Position numbers and translations under genes: made by a program
Notes under the pieces: model-generated
The model's database searches: none
Told to the model about the DNA's origin: nothing
What the model saw: the letters and a program-made list of their open reading frames with translations, nothing else
Assembly: GCF_013376175.1 (NCBI RefSeq)
Contig: NZ_JABXXR010000019.1
Location: forward strand, 1 to 35,602
Reading direction: 5' to 3'
Source: Ameyamaea chiangmaiensis
GTDB lineage: Bacteria; Pseudomonadota; Alphaproteobacteria; Acetobacterales; Acetobacteraceae
DNA length: 35,602 nucleotides
Part shown: positions 25,890 through 35,602 of the stretch, in pieces
Numbering within the stretch: position 1 is the stretch's first letter
Layout of the letters: the number at the start of each line of letters is the position of its first letter

Positions 25890-26771
25890 GTGAGGCTACG
25901 CCTTACCTCACTGTCTGGGACTTTGATAACGTTCGTGGACCGGCCTGCCACTCCCTTCTCACTCGTCGGTCTTGCCGACAGCACGTCCCCTCTGATCGTA
26001 GCGTCACCGCATTCGGGCCGGGACTACCCTGACGCCTTTCTCAAGGCCTCACGGCTTGCGCGATTAGCTCTCAGACGCAGCGAGGACTGCTTTGTCGACG
26101 AACTTGTCGGCGAGGCTCCCGCACTTGGCCTTCCTCTGCTGAGCGCAAACTTCCCCCGCGCGTTTTGCGACGTGAATCGCGAGGCCTGGGAGATTGATCC
26201 CGAGATGATCCTCGATGCGGTTCCCGCGTGGTGCAACACGTCGAGCGCTCGGGCCAAATCGGGGTTCGGGACCATCGCGCGGCTTGTCTCCATCGACCAG
26301 CCCATATACCGGGACAAGCTGCGCTTTGCCGAGATCGAACAGCGAATTCTGACATGCTGGGTGCCTTATCATCGCGCCCTTAGCGACCTGATCGATCAGG
26401 CGCGGCGACGAACCGGCGGGTGTCTTCTTCTGGACATGCACTCCATGCCGTCGCGGCAGGGCCAGCGCGTAGCCGACATCGTGCTGGGCGACGCATTCGG
26501 CACAGCGTGCTCCAGGCTTATCGTTGACCACGTACAGGCCGTGCTGCGCGGCCACGGGCTCAGCGTTCATCGCAACATCCCCTATGCCGGCGGGTACGTG
26601 ACACGCCATTACGGCAGGCCGAACGCGGGGATACATGTTGTGCAAATCGAGATTGCACGGCGTCTTTATATAAACGAGCGCACTCTGGAGTGTCATGGAG
26701 GCTTCGCGCCATTGCGCAGGATCATGACCGACCTGATGACCCGTCTCCGCGCGATACCTCTGCTGTCGTGA
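25890..26771 (+). CDS. N-formylglutamate amidohydrolase family protein
   Basis: The family cleaves N-formylglutamate to formate and glutamate, the end of one histidine-degradation route, though many members act on unknown N-acyl substrates. The 293-residue protein shows SPHSG (39-43), FCDVNREAWEIDP (around 92-104), LLLDMHSMPS (179-188) and NIPYAGGYVTRHYG (229-242), which form the metal and substrate site of the family. GTG 25890 has AAGG seven bases upstream. No other hut genes are nearby, so a role in histidine use is not supported by context. It is transcribed away from tRNA-Val. Confidence 0.88.
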   Translation: MRLRLTSLSGTLITFVDRPATPFSLVGLADSTSPLIVASPHSGRDYPDAFLKASRLARLALRRSEDCFVDELVGEAPALGLPLLSANFPRAFCDVNREAWEIDPEMILDAVPAWCNTSSARAKSGFGTIARLVSIDQPIYRDKLRFAEIEQRILTCWVPYHRALSDLIDQARRRTGGCLLLDMHSMPSRQGQRVADIVLGDAFGTACSRLIVDHVQAVLRGHGLSVHRNIPYAGGYVTRHYGRPNAGIHVVQIEIARRLYINERTLECHGGFAPLRRIMTDLMTRLRAIPLLS

Positions 26772-26857
26772 CGCGGAAAGAACGGCCGGATCGACCATGG
26801 CGGGAAACTTTCGCGCGCGGAAATGTCTTACGTACACATGCAGTGAAGGAGAACCTA

Positions 26858-27028
26858 ATGCGCTTGTTTCTAATTATGATGCTGGCTGTCTCGGTGCCAT
26901 GCTTGAGTCTGACCGCGTGCAAGGAACACAAACGGACGTTTGGGGAGAAGGTGCAGGACACACTCGATCCACCGAAAGGGCCGCTCGAGAAAGCCGGACG
27001 TTCGGTCGATCGCGCGACGGAAGACTGA
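26858..27028 (+). CDS. Tiny lipoprotein (56 residues)
   Basis: The product has a lipoprotein signal (MRLFLIMMLAVSVPCLSLTAC, lipobox LTAC with Cys21) and a charged mature part of 36 residues (KEHKRTFGEKVQDTLDPPKGPLEKAGRSVDRATED). GAAGGAGAA precedes the ATG at good spacing, which makes a real gene likely. In size and style it resembles entericidin-like envelope lipoproteins, but no specific similarity can be claimed. Confidence 0.72.
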   Translation: MRLFLIMMLAVSVPCLSLTACKEHKRTFGEKVQDTLDPPKGPLEKAGRSVDRATED

Positions 27029-27601
27029 CCGATCGTCCCTACCTCGCGACAGTCCATGGATGGTAGCGAGGCCGCTTACCAGCGACATAATGACGCAGAA
27101 CAGTTTAGCTGTTTAAATATATCGACAATAATACTCGCGAGAATATCGACGCTGCCGTCAAATAATTCACATATTTGTCATTGCAAAAGAATATATAAGC
27201 GAAATTTGATAAGCAGACGTGATTTGCCAGAAAATAGTAATGTTTCGTTACGGTTTTGGCGTTGTGGTCGGCAGCGAAGACGCTAATGAAAACAGTGACG
27301 TCCAGCAGTTTCAGTATCGTCGCGCGTGCTATGTAGCTGTAAAAAGGAACACGTTTGCATTTATAAAGACGTTCGGTGAGAATGGTTCGCACCTCACATG
27401 AATTGGTCAAAGCTGATTGATACAGAACAAACTCTGTCACCCTCGATACATGCTATTAAGTATTGTCTCGCCCTGCCGTCATGGTCCGATAGACGAGAGG
27501 TGTCGCCAGAGGCACCATGGCACTGACAGGTGTTTCACGTCGGGCAACCACAGAGACAGCTCAGGTAGAGACGGATTGTCGGCACCGAAGGAAATTGTTT
27601 G
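27029..27601. other. AT-rich leader region of the Hint-domain gene
   Basis: From about 27090 to 27420 the sequence is clearly AT-rich, unlike the rest of the window (for example the stretches around 27110-27135 and 27165-27210). Frames here, including a 111-codon one on the minus strand and a 53-codon one on the plus strand, have no recognisable content. The tract may hold the promoter of the Hint gene and looks horizontally acquired. Confidence 0.5.
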
Positions 27602-29344
27602 ATGAGTATGATAGTCGTCTCCGCGACCGGTCAGACGGCCTATTCGACTTTTGTCAAACCCGCAGCCCTGACCGATGCGGCCACGATTTCGCACATCACG
27701 CTCACTGATCCGGACATGCGTGCGTGTATTGCCGATTTTACGGGACTTGAGACTTTATCGGCGCTGTCGGTATCGAACGGCGCCCATCTGGAGTTGACCG
27801 GGGAGTTTTCAGCGCTGCGTGCTCTCGCGTCTCTTGAAATCGACGGCGGCACGCTGGAGATTGACGGATCTACCCAGAAGCATGCGCTCCTCAACTCTCT
27901 TTTCATCCGCTCAGGGGGCGCCACGGTAATTCTTGGAACCGGACTTGAGGCCACGCCGGTTCTCGAGGTGACGGAGGCGCAGGCCGGAGACGGAGGGCAG
28001 GTCACCTCGCACCTCGATCTTATTTTCAGCCAGGCCACGTCCGTAGATGCCGTCTATGACGCGCGGACGAACAGAACGCAGTTGACAAGCCGCAACATCA
28101 GTGATTCCCGCAACGGAACGAGCGTCATTTTGTCTGGTAATCCGTATCGTATCATTACCGACGCGCAAGGCCTGGGCAGCAAGGTTTTCTATGGTGTCTC
28201 CGACGCCAACCCAGGCGCCAAGATCTGTTTCTTCCCCGGCTCACACGTGCGGACCCAACGTGGCGAAGTACTGGTCGAAGAACTGATGCCCGGCGACATG
28301 GCGGTCGCCCATGCCGCGCAAGGCGGAAATCATCATCCGATCCGCCGTGTGGAGCGCCGCCGCGTGTCCGTGCGGCGCCATCTTCCGCCTTATCAGGCCG
28401 GCTATCCTGTCATCATTCGTCGGCACGCCCTGCGGCATGACATGCCTTACAAGGACATGAAGGTTCTCCCCGACCACTGCGTCGAAATCGGCGGACGACT
28501 GATGCCCGCGCGCATGCTGGTGAACGGCATATCGATTACGTTCGACATGTCCACCGACAGCTACGACTACTTTCATGTCGAAACGGACGACCATCTCGTC
28601 CTGCTGGCCAACGGCACCCCAACCGCGGCGCATCCCAAGGCCGCCCATCCGGACGCCGGTCCGATCACGATTGTCGGCGGAACGGATTCGTCCTGTACGT
28701 GGGAGCGTGATGCAGCGGCCCCTCTCTGCACCGACCCGGCCAAGATAGCACCGATTTATCAGGAACTGGCCAGTCGCGCGCGCGCACTGGACCTTCACCC
28801 CGACGACGGGGCTCCGCGCCTGACCGACGACCCCGGCCTGATGCTCGTCACCAGTAAAGGACGCGTTTTGAGGCAGGCCAAGCGCGTGGGCGGTCTGCGA
28901 ACCTTCATGCTGCCGTCGGGAGTGGAGGCCGTCTGGGTGGTCTCCCATGTCACGACTCCCCTCGAAACCGGTAGCCAGCCGCAGGCCGAGGCGCGTTCGC
29001 TGGGCGTTCTGGTTGGCGAGGTTATCCTGAACGAGGCCGGACATCGGCGTGAGATCGCGCACCATCTCAAGGAGAACCATCCAGGCTGGTACCCGCTCGC
29101 TCCCGGACGGACGGATGCGCGCTGGACGGACGGACAGGCGCTGCTGCCGCTGGGACGACGTACAAGTAACTCGATCAGTATGCTTAGTCTGCGGATTTTG
29201 GCGGGTGGCCCATACCTGGTCTCACCAGGGCAGGAGGCCATTTTTCAGGCCCCGGAGACGAACAGGAAGAGCGAAGATCCTGTCGATGCCAAGGACCTTC
29301 CTCCCCAGGCCCTCATCGTCAGCCGGAAGCCTGTTCCGCGCTGA
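27602..29344 (+). CDS. Hint-domain (Hint_2) protein with N-terminal repeat region
   Basis: The protein has 580 residues. Residues 1-200 are Thr/Ser/Gly/Ala-rich beta-type sequence like the repeat regions of surface proteins, with no cleavable signal seen. A Hedgehog/intein-type Hint domain runs from about 209 to 340: Cys209 in ICFFPGSHVRTQRGEVLVEELMPGD, Asp291-His292 in LPDHCVEIGG, ARMLVNGISI and YFHVETDDHLVLLANG. The C-terminal part includes GWYPLAPGRTDARWTDGQALLPLG, a motif I recall following Hint domains in Acetobacteraceae. Autoprocessing at the Cys is possible but unproven. ATG 27602 has AAGGA nine bases upstream. Its last 26 bases overlap the 3' end of the convergent cfa gene. Confidence 0.85.
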   Translation: MSMIVVSATGQTAYSTFVKPAALTDAATISHITLTDPDMRACIADFTGLETLSALSVSNGAHLELTGEFSALRALASLEIDGGTLEIDGSTQKHALLNSLFIRSGGATVILGTGLEATPVLEVTEAQAGDGGQVTSHLDLIFSQATSVDAVYDARTNRTQLTSRNISDSRNGTSVILSGNPYRIITDAQGLGSKVFYGVSDANPGAKICFFPGSHVRTQRGEVLVEELMPGDMAVAHAAQGGNHHPIRRVERRRVSVRRHLPPYQAGYPVIIRRHALRHDMPYKDMKVLPDHCVEIGGRLMPARMLVNGISITFDMSTDSYDYFHVETDDHLVLLANGTPTAAHPKAAHPDAGPITIVGGTDSSCTWERDAAAPLCTDPAKIAPIYQELASRARALDLHPDDGAPRLTDDPGLMLVTSKGRVLRQAKRVGGLRTFMLPSGVEAVWVVSHVTTPLETGSQPQAEARSLGVLVGEVILNEAGHRREIAHHLKENHPGWYPLAPGRTDARWTDGQALLPLGRRTSNSISMLSLRILAGGPYLVSPGQEAIFQAPETNRKSEDPVDAKDLPPQALIVSRKPVPR

Positions 29345-30530
29345 ACATGGCGTCACGGGTTATGGGCACGGCCAGGATGTCCCGCGTCAACTGAAGCTGG
29401 AAGTTCATGTGTCCCTGCACCCGGAAAGACAGTTCCGCGGCGGCGAGGTAGAGTTCGAACATCCGGCAGAATCGTTCGTCATACATGGCCCGAATGCCGT
29501 CGCGCTGTGCCTCGAAACGCTCCCGCCACAGGGCGATCGTGTGGGCGTAATGCAACCTGAGGACCTCACAATCCGTAACCCACAAGCCGGACCGTTCAAC
29601 GGCAGTGAGGGTCTCACTGAGGGCCGGCGCGTATCCGCCAGGGAAAATATACTTAGCGATCCATGGATTGGTCGAACCCGCACCGTCCTTGCGTCCGATG
29701 GAATGCACCAACGCGACACCATCGTCACGCAGGCAGTCCCTGATCATGCGGAAAAAGCGCGGGAAATGGCCAATGCCGACATGCTCGAACATACCGACCG
29801 ACACGATCCTGTCGAAGCGCCGCGCCACGTCGCGATAGTCGCATTTTTCGAAGTGAACCCGGTCTGAAAGACCAGCCTTCGCCGCCCGCTCGCGTGCTAC
29901 ATCAAGCTGCTGGTCGGACAGAGTGATCCCGGTGACGCGAGCACCGAAGTCACGCGCGAGCGTCAGCGCCATGCCGCCCCACCCGCAGCCGATATCAAGA
30001 ACCTCAAGATCCGGCCGATCGAGCCTGAGCTTCGCGGCAATATGGAGTTTCTTGTCGCGCTGGGCCTGTTCCAGCGTCTCGTTCCCCGTGCGGAAATAGG
30101 CGCACGAGTACTGCCAGTCATCATCGAGAAACAGGCGATAGAAATCGTTGCCCAGGTCGTAATGGTGCGCGACGTTATGCCGTGACGAGCGATGCGTGTT
30201 GAACTGCGACCATTGGCGGCGCGCATAACGCACCGTTGCCGCGACGCGTTCGACGACATGGCCGTCGTCGTTCATGTTGGTCATCAGGACGTACAGCAAC
30301 TCATACAGCGAGCAATCCAAGGGCTCGATCGCGCCGTCCATGAACGACTCGCCGAACGCAAGTCCCGGGTTGCGCACCAGTCCGCGCTCGGCCGCACTGG
30401 TGTTGATACGCATACCTGCAACTGGTGCCCGACCAGTGCCAAACCGGCGTATTCGCCCCTCGGGAAACGCGATGAAAAGGGTGCCGGTCCTGATCAGCCG
30501 CTTGAACACCAGTTCGGTCAGGAATGCCAT
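29319..30530 (-). CDS. cfa: Cyclopropane-fatty-acyl-phospholipid synthase
   Basis: The enzyme adds a methylene group from SAM to unsaturated acyl chains of membrane lipids, which typically raises acid and ethanol tolerance. In about 403 residues the family signature NVAHHYDLGNDFYRLFLD (119-136) is followed by the SAM motif LDIGCGWGGMAL (178-189), and by QYSCAYFRTGNETLEQAQRDK, which carries the usual Y-S-C-A-Y-F pattern. ATG 30530 has GAGAGGA about seven bases upstream; ATG 30548 is an upstream alternative. It lies downstream of the rplI operon terminator, so it should have its own promoter. Confidence 0.95.
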   Translation of the reverse strand: MAFLTELVFKRLIRTGTLFIAFPEGRIRRFGTGRAPVAGMRINTSAAERGLVRNPGLAFGESFMDGAIEPLDCSLYELLYVLMTNMNDDGHVVERVAATVRYARRQWSQFNTHRSSRHNVAHHYDLGNDFYRLFLDDDWQYSCAYFRTGNETLEQAQRDKKLHIAAKLRLDRPDLEVLDIGCGWGGMALTLARDFGARVTGITLSDQQLDVARERAAKAGLSDRVHFEKCDYRDVARRFDRIVSVGMFEHVGIGHFPRFFRMIRDCLRDDGVALVHSIGRKDGAGSTNPWIAKYIFPGGYAPALSETLTAVERSGLWVTDCEVLRLHYAHTIALWRERFEAQRDGIRAMYDERFCRMFELYLAAAELSFRVQGHMNFQLQLTRDILAVPITRDAMFSAEQASG

Positions 30531-30605
30531 GGCCAGTTCCTCTCCCATCTCAGAGCCGGGAGAGCATGGCCAAAATGAAGGAACGGGTAAAGGTTTGGCA
30601 GATCA

Positions 30606-30640
30606 CAAAAAAACCCGGGGCCTTTCGACCCCGGGCTCTT
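30606..30640 (-). terminator. Intrinsic terminator of the rpsF-rpsR-rplI operon
   Basis: On the minus strand a stem with arms GCCCGGGG and CCCCGGG (loop TCGAAAGG) runs into TTTTTTT. It lies about 25 bases after the rplI stop and before the cfa gene. Confidence 0.9.
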
Positions 30641-30662
30641 CATCTCAGGCGATCAACCGTAA

Positions 30663-31247
30663 TCAGGAAGCAGGGTGTTCGACTTCGATCTCGTCAGAGG
30701 CTTCGGCGACGTCTTCGACAACCGCCTCATCCTCGTCTTCGTCTTCGTCTTCGACACCGATGGCTTCACCGCGGGCCTGACGCTCGGCTTCCTCGACCGA
30801 ACGTGCGACATTGACGGTGATGTTGATCGACACCTCGGGATGCAGAATGACGCGTGCCGTCACCAGACCCAGAACCTTGATCGGCTGATCGAGGACGATC
30901 TGCTGACGCGTGACGGTCAGGCCAGCCTCCGTAGCGGCCTCGGCGATGTCACGGGTCGTCACGGAGCCATACAGGCTGCCGCTGTCACCTGCCTGACGGA
31001 TCAGGACGACCGACAGACCATGCATGCGCTCGGACAGGCGCTCGGCCTCCTCGCGACGCTTGATGTTGGTTGCTTCGAGCTGCTGGCGCTCACGGTCGAA
31101 ACGCTCGCGGTTCGCACTGCTTGCGCGGATCGCCTTGGCCTGGGGCAGAAGGTAATTACGGGCATAGCCCGGCTTCACCTTCACGAGGTCGCCCATCTGG
31201 CCGAGGTTTTCGACACGCTGCAACAGGATCAGTTCAACTGCGGACAT
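30663..31247 (-). CDS. rplI: 50S ribosomal protein L9, with acidic C-terminal tail
   Basis: L9 binds 23S rRNA and helps keep reading frame. The N-domain [35 protein letters not shown] and C-domain are intact. At 194 residues it is about 45 longer than E. coli L9 because of an acidic tail ([16 protein letters not shown]), a feature common in alphaproteobacterial L9. It is the last gene of the rpsF-rpsR-rplI operon, 13 bases after rpsR. Confidence 0.97.
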   Translation of the reverse strand: MSAVELILLQRVENLGQMGDLVKVKPGYARNYLLPQAKAIRASSANRERFDRERQQLEATNIKRREEAERLSERMHGLSVVLIRQAGDSGSLYGSVTTRDIAEAATEAGLTVTRQQIVLDQPIKVLGLVTARVILHPEVSINITVNVARSVEEAERQARGEAIGVEDEDEDEDEAVVEDVAEASDEIEVEHPAS

Positions 31248-31260
31248 GATCGCGTCTCCC

Positions 31261-31539
31261 TCAGCTTACGACGTAGGGAAGAAGAGCGAGGAAGCGCGCG
31301 CGCTTGATCGCCTGCGCCAGTTCACGCTGCTTCTTCGCGGACACGGCCGTGATACGGCTCGGCACGATCTTGCCGCGCTCGGACAGGAAGCGGCTCAGGA
31401 GACGCACGTCCTTGTAGTCGATCTTTGGCGCGTTCGGGCCAGAGAACGGGCACGACTTGCGACGACGATGGAACGGGCGGCGCGCGCCGACAGCCAGGCG
31501 GCGGGCGGCGGGATTGACTTCGGTGTTATCGTCGGACAT
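31261..31539 (-). CDS. rpsR: 30S ribosomal protein S18
   Basis: S18 forms a pair with S6 on the small-subunit platform. The 92-residue protein has [15 protein letters not shown] near residue 20 and then [31 protein letters not shown], the S18 signature. Its ATG overlaps the stop of rpsF, indicating translational coupling. Confidence 0.97.
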   Translation of the reverse strand: MSDDNTEVNPAARRLAVGARRPFHRRRKSCPFSGPNAPKIDYKDVRLLSRFLSERGKIVPSRITAVSAKKQRELAQAIKRARFLALLPYVVS

Positions 31540-32027
31540 CAGCCCTGCTCCCCTTCAGCAACGGTCTCACGCTCGTCACGGGCGCGGAATTCCTCGCGGT
31601 CATCAAAGTTGCGACGACCGGCGCTACCACGACCGCTCTCGAAGCGACCGGCGGGCTTGGGCCCACGGAAACCACCGCCAGCGCCACGCTCGCCACGCTC
31701 TTCGCCCTTGCGCGACAGAACCGGCGACGGCGCCTCGTCGATCTCTTCGACCTGCAGCGTCAGAACGCGCAGAATGTCTTCGTTGAGGCTCAGCTGACGC
31801 TCGATCTCCTTGATCGTCGCGGGCTGCGCATCAAGACCGAGCAGCATGTAATGCCCCTTGCGGTTCTTCTTGATGCGATACGCCAGCGTGCGCAGGCCCC
31901 AGTACTCGCGCTTGCGGATCGATCCGCCATCGGCCTCGAGCAGGGTGTTGATCTCGTCAGCAACGGTCTCGACCTGCTGCTGCGTGACGTCGTTCCGTGC
32001 GATGAACACGGTTTCGTACAATGGCAT
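31539..32027 (-). CDS. rpsF: 30S ribosomal protein S6, with Arg/Gly-rich C-terminal extension
   Basis: S6 binds S18 and 16S rRNA. The core begins [19 protein letters not shown] and includes [28 protein letters not shown], both typical. Residues from about 110 to 162 are a charged Arg/Gly-rich tail ([17 protein letters not shown]) ending in an acidic stretch, giving a length above the E. coli protein. GAAGGGAG lies before the ATG. It heads the operon; its promoter should lie in the roughly 170 bases between it and the GNAT gene. Confidence 0.96.
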   Translation of the reverse strand: MPLYETVFIARNDVTQQQVETVADEINTLLEADGGSIRKREYWGLRTLAYRIKKNRKGHYMLLGLDAQPATIKEIERQLSLNEDILRVLTLQVEEIDEAPSPVLSRKGEERGERGAGGGFRGPKPAGRFESGRGSAGRRNFDDREEFRARDERETVAEGEQG

Positions 32028-32196
32028 GAATGCTCCCTTCGGATAGGTTCAACCCTGCGACGTCCGGCGGACCGGATCGAAGCGTCCTTTCCACAGGACA
32101 CGGGTATAGCCGGCGCGATGCCACTCGCCCGGCAGGGAAGCCGCGCGTAAACCACACATAGCCGAAGGACGCAAGAGAAAACCGACAGGCCTACGG

Positions 32197-32760
32197 TCAG
32201 GCACGCAGCCGGTCGGGAATTGGCAGGCCAAGCCGGTCGGGAATATCCCAGAGCTCGCGGACGACGCGCACGATACGAAATCCCGCCGCGCAATATGTGC
32301 CGAGTGCGCGGGGATGATCGGCCGTACAGGTGTTGACGCGCACCACCACCGGCGCTGACGACCAGGCCGCGTCCACGGCTGCAGCCAGAAACGCGCGCCC
32401 GACCCCGCGCCCGATGGCCGACGGCATCAAACCGAAATAGGCAAGGTTGACGGAACCCCGGATACGCTCGTCCAGCTCGAAAAAACCGGCGATCCGGTCA
32501 TCGTCATACAGGACGTATAGCCCGATCTCCGGGAGCGCCAGCAGTGCCGCAAGATCGGCATCGGCCAGCGTCTGACGCAGCCACCAGCAATAATCGTGCC
32601 CGACCGTGCCATAAAGATCGCGATACAGCGCCACGCCGGGCGATGCGATCTTCCTGACCGACCATCCCGGCGGCAGGCATGGCCGCTCGCCCGTCGGGCG
32701 CTCCGTCATCTCGAGAAACGTGACATCGACGGCGATGCGCGTTGCCGGGCCGGTCTCCAT
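32197..32760 (-). CDS. GNAT family N-acetyltransferase
   Basis: GNAT enzymes move an acetyl group from acetyl-CoA to an amine. The 187-residue protein shows the order of the fold: VLYDDDRIAGFFELDER (strand and helix), VNLAYFGLMPSAIGRGVGRAFL with the acetyl-CoA pyrophosphate loop around GRGVGR, and the C-terminal NTCTADHPRALGTYCAAGFRIV. AGGAG precedes ATG 32760 at 11 bases. It lies 29 bases downstream of rpoD on the same strand and may be read from it. The substrate cannot be read. Confidence 0.88.
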   Translation of the reverse strand: METGPATRIAVDVTFLEMTERPTGERPCLPPGWSVRKIASPGVALYRDLYGTVGHDYCWWLRQTLADADLAALLALPEIGLYVLYDDDRIAGFFELDERIRGSVNLAYFGLMPSAIGRGVGRAFLAAAVDAAWSSAPVVVRVNTCTADHPRALGTYCAAGFRIVRVVRELWDIPDRLGLPIPDRLRA

Positions 32761-32789
32761 AGCCTCGGGCGCTCCTTGTCCTATGCCGC

Positions 32790-34751
<1,962 letters not shown>

Positions 34752-34982
34752 CGCCAGACCCAACTCCTGCTCTCAGTCCCCCGGCCATCATCGGCGGCAA
34801 AACGCCCCCGCGACGGCCAGCCCGCCCATCAAACCGCCAACCGAGGGACGGCTACGCCGCCCCGTCCGTCCTGCGTCCGGCCTTGAAAGGATCGAGTGCA
34901 GGTGGTCGATCCCGCGCGCGAAGTCAAGACCGGACATCATCCAAGCCGCATAAATCGCGGTTTCCGTGGCATTTTCACCCGA

Positions 34983-35601
34983 TCACGGGTCCGGCTCGAC
35001 ATCACCGCGCCGCAGCGCCTCCAAGGCCATCAGCCTGGCCTGCAAGCCCGCCCAACCAACGGCGTCCAGCGAGCCGATGTTGCGCGCGTCGCGATGCACA
35101 TCTTCCTGAAACCGCTCGAAATTGAGGAACCCGTAATAGTGCCACCAACGCTGGCGCGCCTGCAGCGGCATCAAGTCGTCATCGCGCGCGCGGATCGACA
35201 CCGGCAGGCGTGCGTCATCCAGACACGCGCGCGCCGCATCCCCCAGCCCGTGAGCATCGAGCCATGCGCGCAAACCGTCGGGCGCCGCGCCCGTGGCCGC
35301 AAATTCCAGCAACCCGGCGCGGAGGGCATGCAGGTCGTCCGGCAACGTCAGCCGGCACCATGCGTCTTCAACCTCTGGCAAAAGGTCGGGGTTTGTCAGA
35401 AGAATGGCGGTCAGGATGCGCAGGCGCTCGCGCACTACGGCGTCGCCGGTGAACGCGACCCTTGCCACCGCCGAGCGCGCCGGTGCGGCCGGCGTGCTGC
35501 CACGCCCCTTGCGAAACGTGGCGAAAAAGCGATCCAGCAGGGTGGAACGGTATTCGGACGCCAGTTGCCGGTCGCCGATCAACCCGGCCGCCTCGATCAG
35601 T
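34983..35601 (-). CDS. dnaG: DNA primase, C-terminal part (5' end outside window)
   Basis: This is the C-terminal helicase-interaction region of DnaG, the primase that makes RNA primers for replication. The frame is open to the right edge of the window (the incomplete start reads LIEAAGLIGDRQ). A basic loop (STLLDRFFATFRKGRG) precedes helical bundles, and the C-terminus carries LMPLQARQRWWHYYGFLNFERFQED. No zinc finger or TOPRIM domain is in the window. Its position directly upstream of rpoD and the composition support the call; without the core the identification is by context and C-terminal pattern. Confidence 0.88.
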   Translation of the reverse strand, partial: LIEAAGLIGDRQLASEYRSTLLDRFFATFRKGRGSTPAAPARSAVARVAFTGDAVVRERLRILTAILLTNPDLLPEVEDAWCRLTLPDDLHALRAGLLEFAATGAAPDGLRAWLDAHGLGDAARACLDDARLPVSIRARDDDLMPLQARQRWWHYYGFLNFERFQEDVHRDARNIGSLDAVGWAGLQARLMALEALRRGDVEPDP

Positions 35602-35602
35602 C

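Noticed and set aside
27240-27401. 53-codon plus-strand frame upstream of the Hint gene
   Set aside because: No ribosome-binding site and no recognisable content.
27105-27440. 111-codon minus-strand frame in the AT-rich tract
   Set aside because: Start is a GTG without a ribosome-binding site and the translation is a random-looking Tyr/Phe/Leu/Asn mix; kept only as a curiosity because long frames are rarer in AT-rich DNA.

Overview
The window is GC-rich chromosomal DNA from an acetic acid bacterium (family Acetobacteraceae, Alphaproteobacteria). The assignment rests on a succinyl-CoA:acetate CoA-transferase of the AarC type close to a SixA phosphatase and a citrate synthase (the acetic-acid-resistance genes of Acetobacter), a signal-peptide-less GH68 levansucrase, a Hint-domain protein of a type common in this family, and a dnaG-rpoD pair of alphaproteobacterial character. 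Genus cannot be fixed from the sequence; levansucrase would fit the Asaia/Kozakia/Neoasaia/Gluconobacter side, but that is inference.

Layout. 1-2.2 kb: the 3' end of smc and a degenerate GDPD-like exported protein. 2.2-7.3 kb: acetate/TCA block, with the CoA-transferase on the minus strand and a metallophosphoesterase, chorismate mutase, SixA and citrate synthase on the plus strand. 7.4-12.5 kb: a small unknown gene with a clear promoter and a palindromic operator, an ELM1-family protein, pyrE, murI, a polyprenyl diphosphate synthase and a TrmN6-like methyltransferase. 12.5-15.8 kb: nrdA and nrdB behind a tandem NrdR-box pair. 15.9-18.1 kb: a minus-strand group (YggT, DUF1330, TPR/ATP-grasp protein, tiny Cys-repeat secreted protein). 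18.2-19.1 kb: tRNA-Ala and two tRNA-Gly genes inside a 126-bp duplication. 19.3-21.2 kb: a YbbN-like thioredoxin, Lon-N-domain and Trm112-like operon. 21.3-22.6 kb: levansucrase directly behind a strong intrinsic terminator. 22.6-27.6 kb: a gene-poor accessory stretch with small lipoproteins, two unknown minus-strand genes, a tRNA-Val framed by an inverted repeat, an N-formylglutamate amidohydrolase and an AT-rich tract. 27.6-30.5 kb: the Hint protein and a convergent cfa gene. 30.6-35.6 kb: rplI-rpsR-rpsF, a GNAT acetyltransferase, rpoD and the 3' part of dnaG, all on the minus strand.

How it fits together. Most of the window is housekeeping: replication and transcription initiation, translation, nucleotide supply, cell wall and quinone precursors. 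The AarC/citrate synthase pair would let the cell assimilate and detoxify acetate through a CoA-transferase TCA cycle. The levansucrase, lipoproteins and Hint protein look like surface or niche functions. No phage, CRISPR array, complete insertion sequence or known defence system was seen. The best candidates for something undescribed are the possible attenuator in front of levansucrase, the promoter/palindrome of the 79-residue unknown protein, the Cys-repeat mini-protein beside an ATP-grasp enzyme, the inverted repeat framing tRNA-Val, and the Hint protein with its AT-rich leader.
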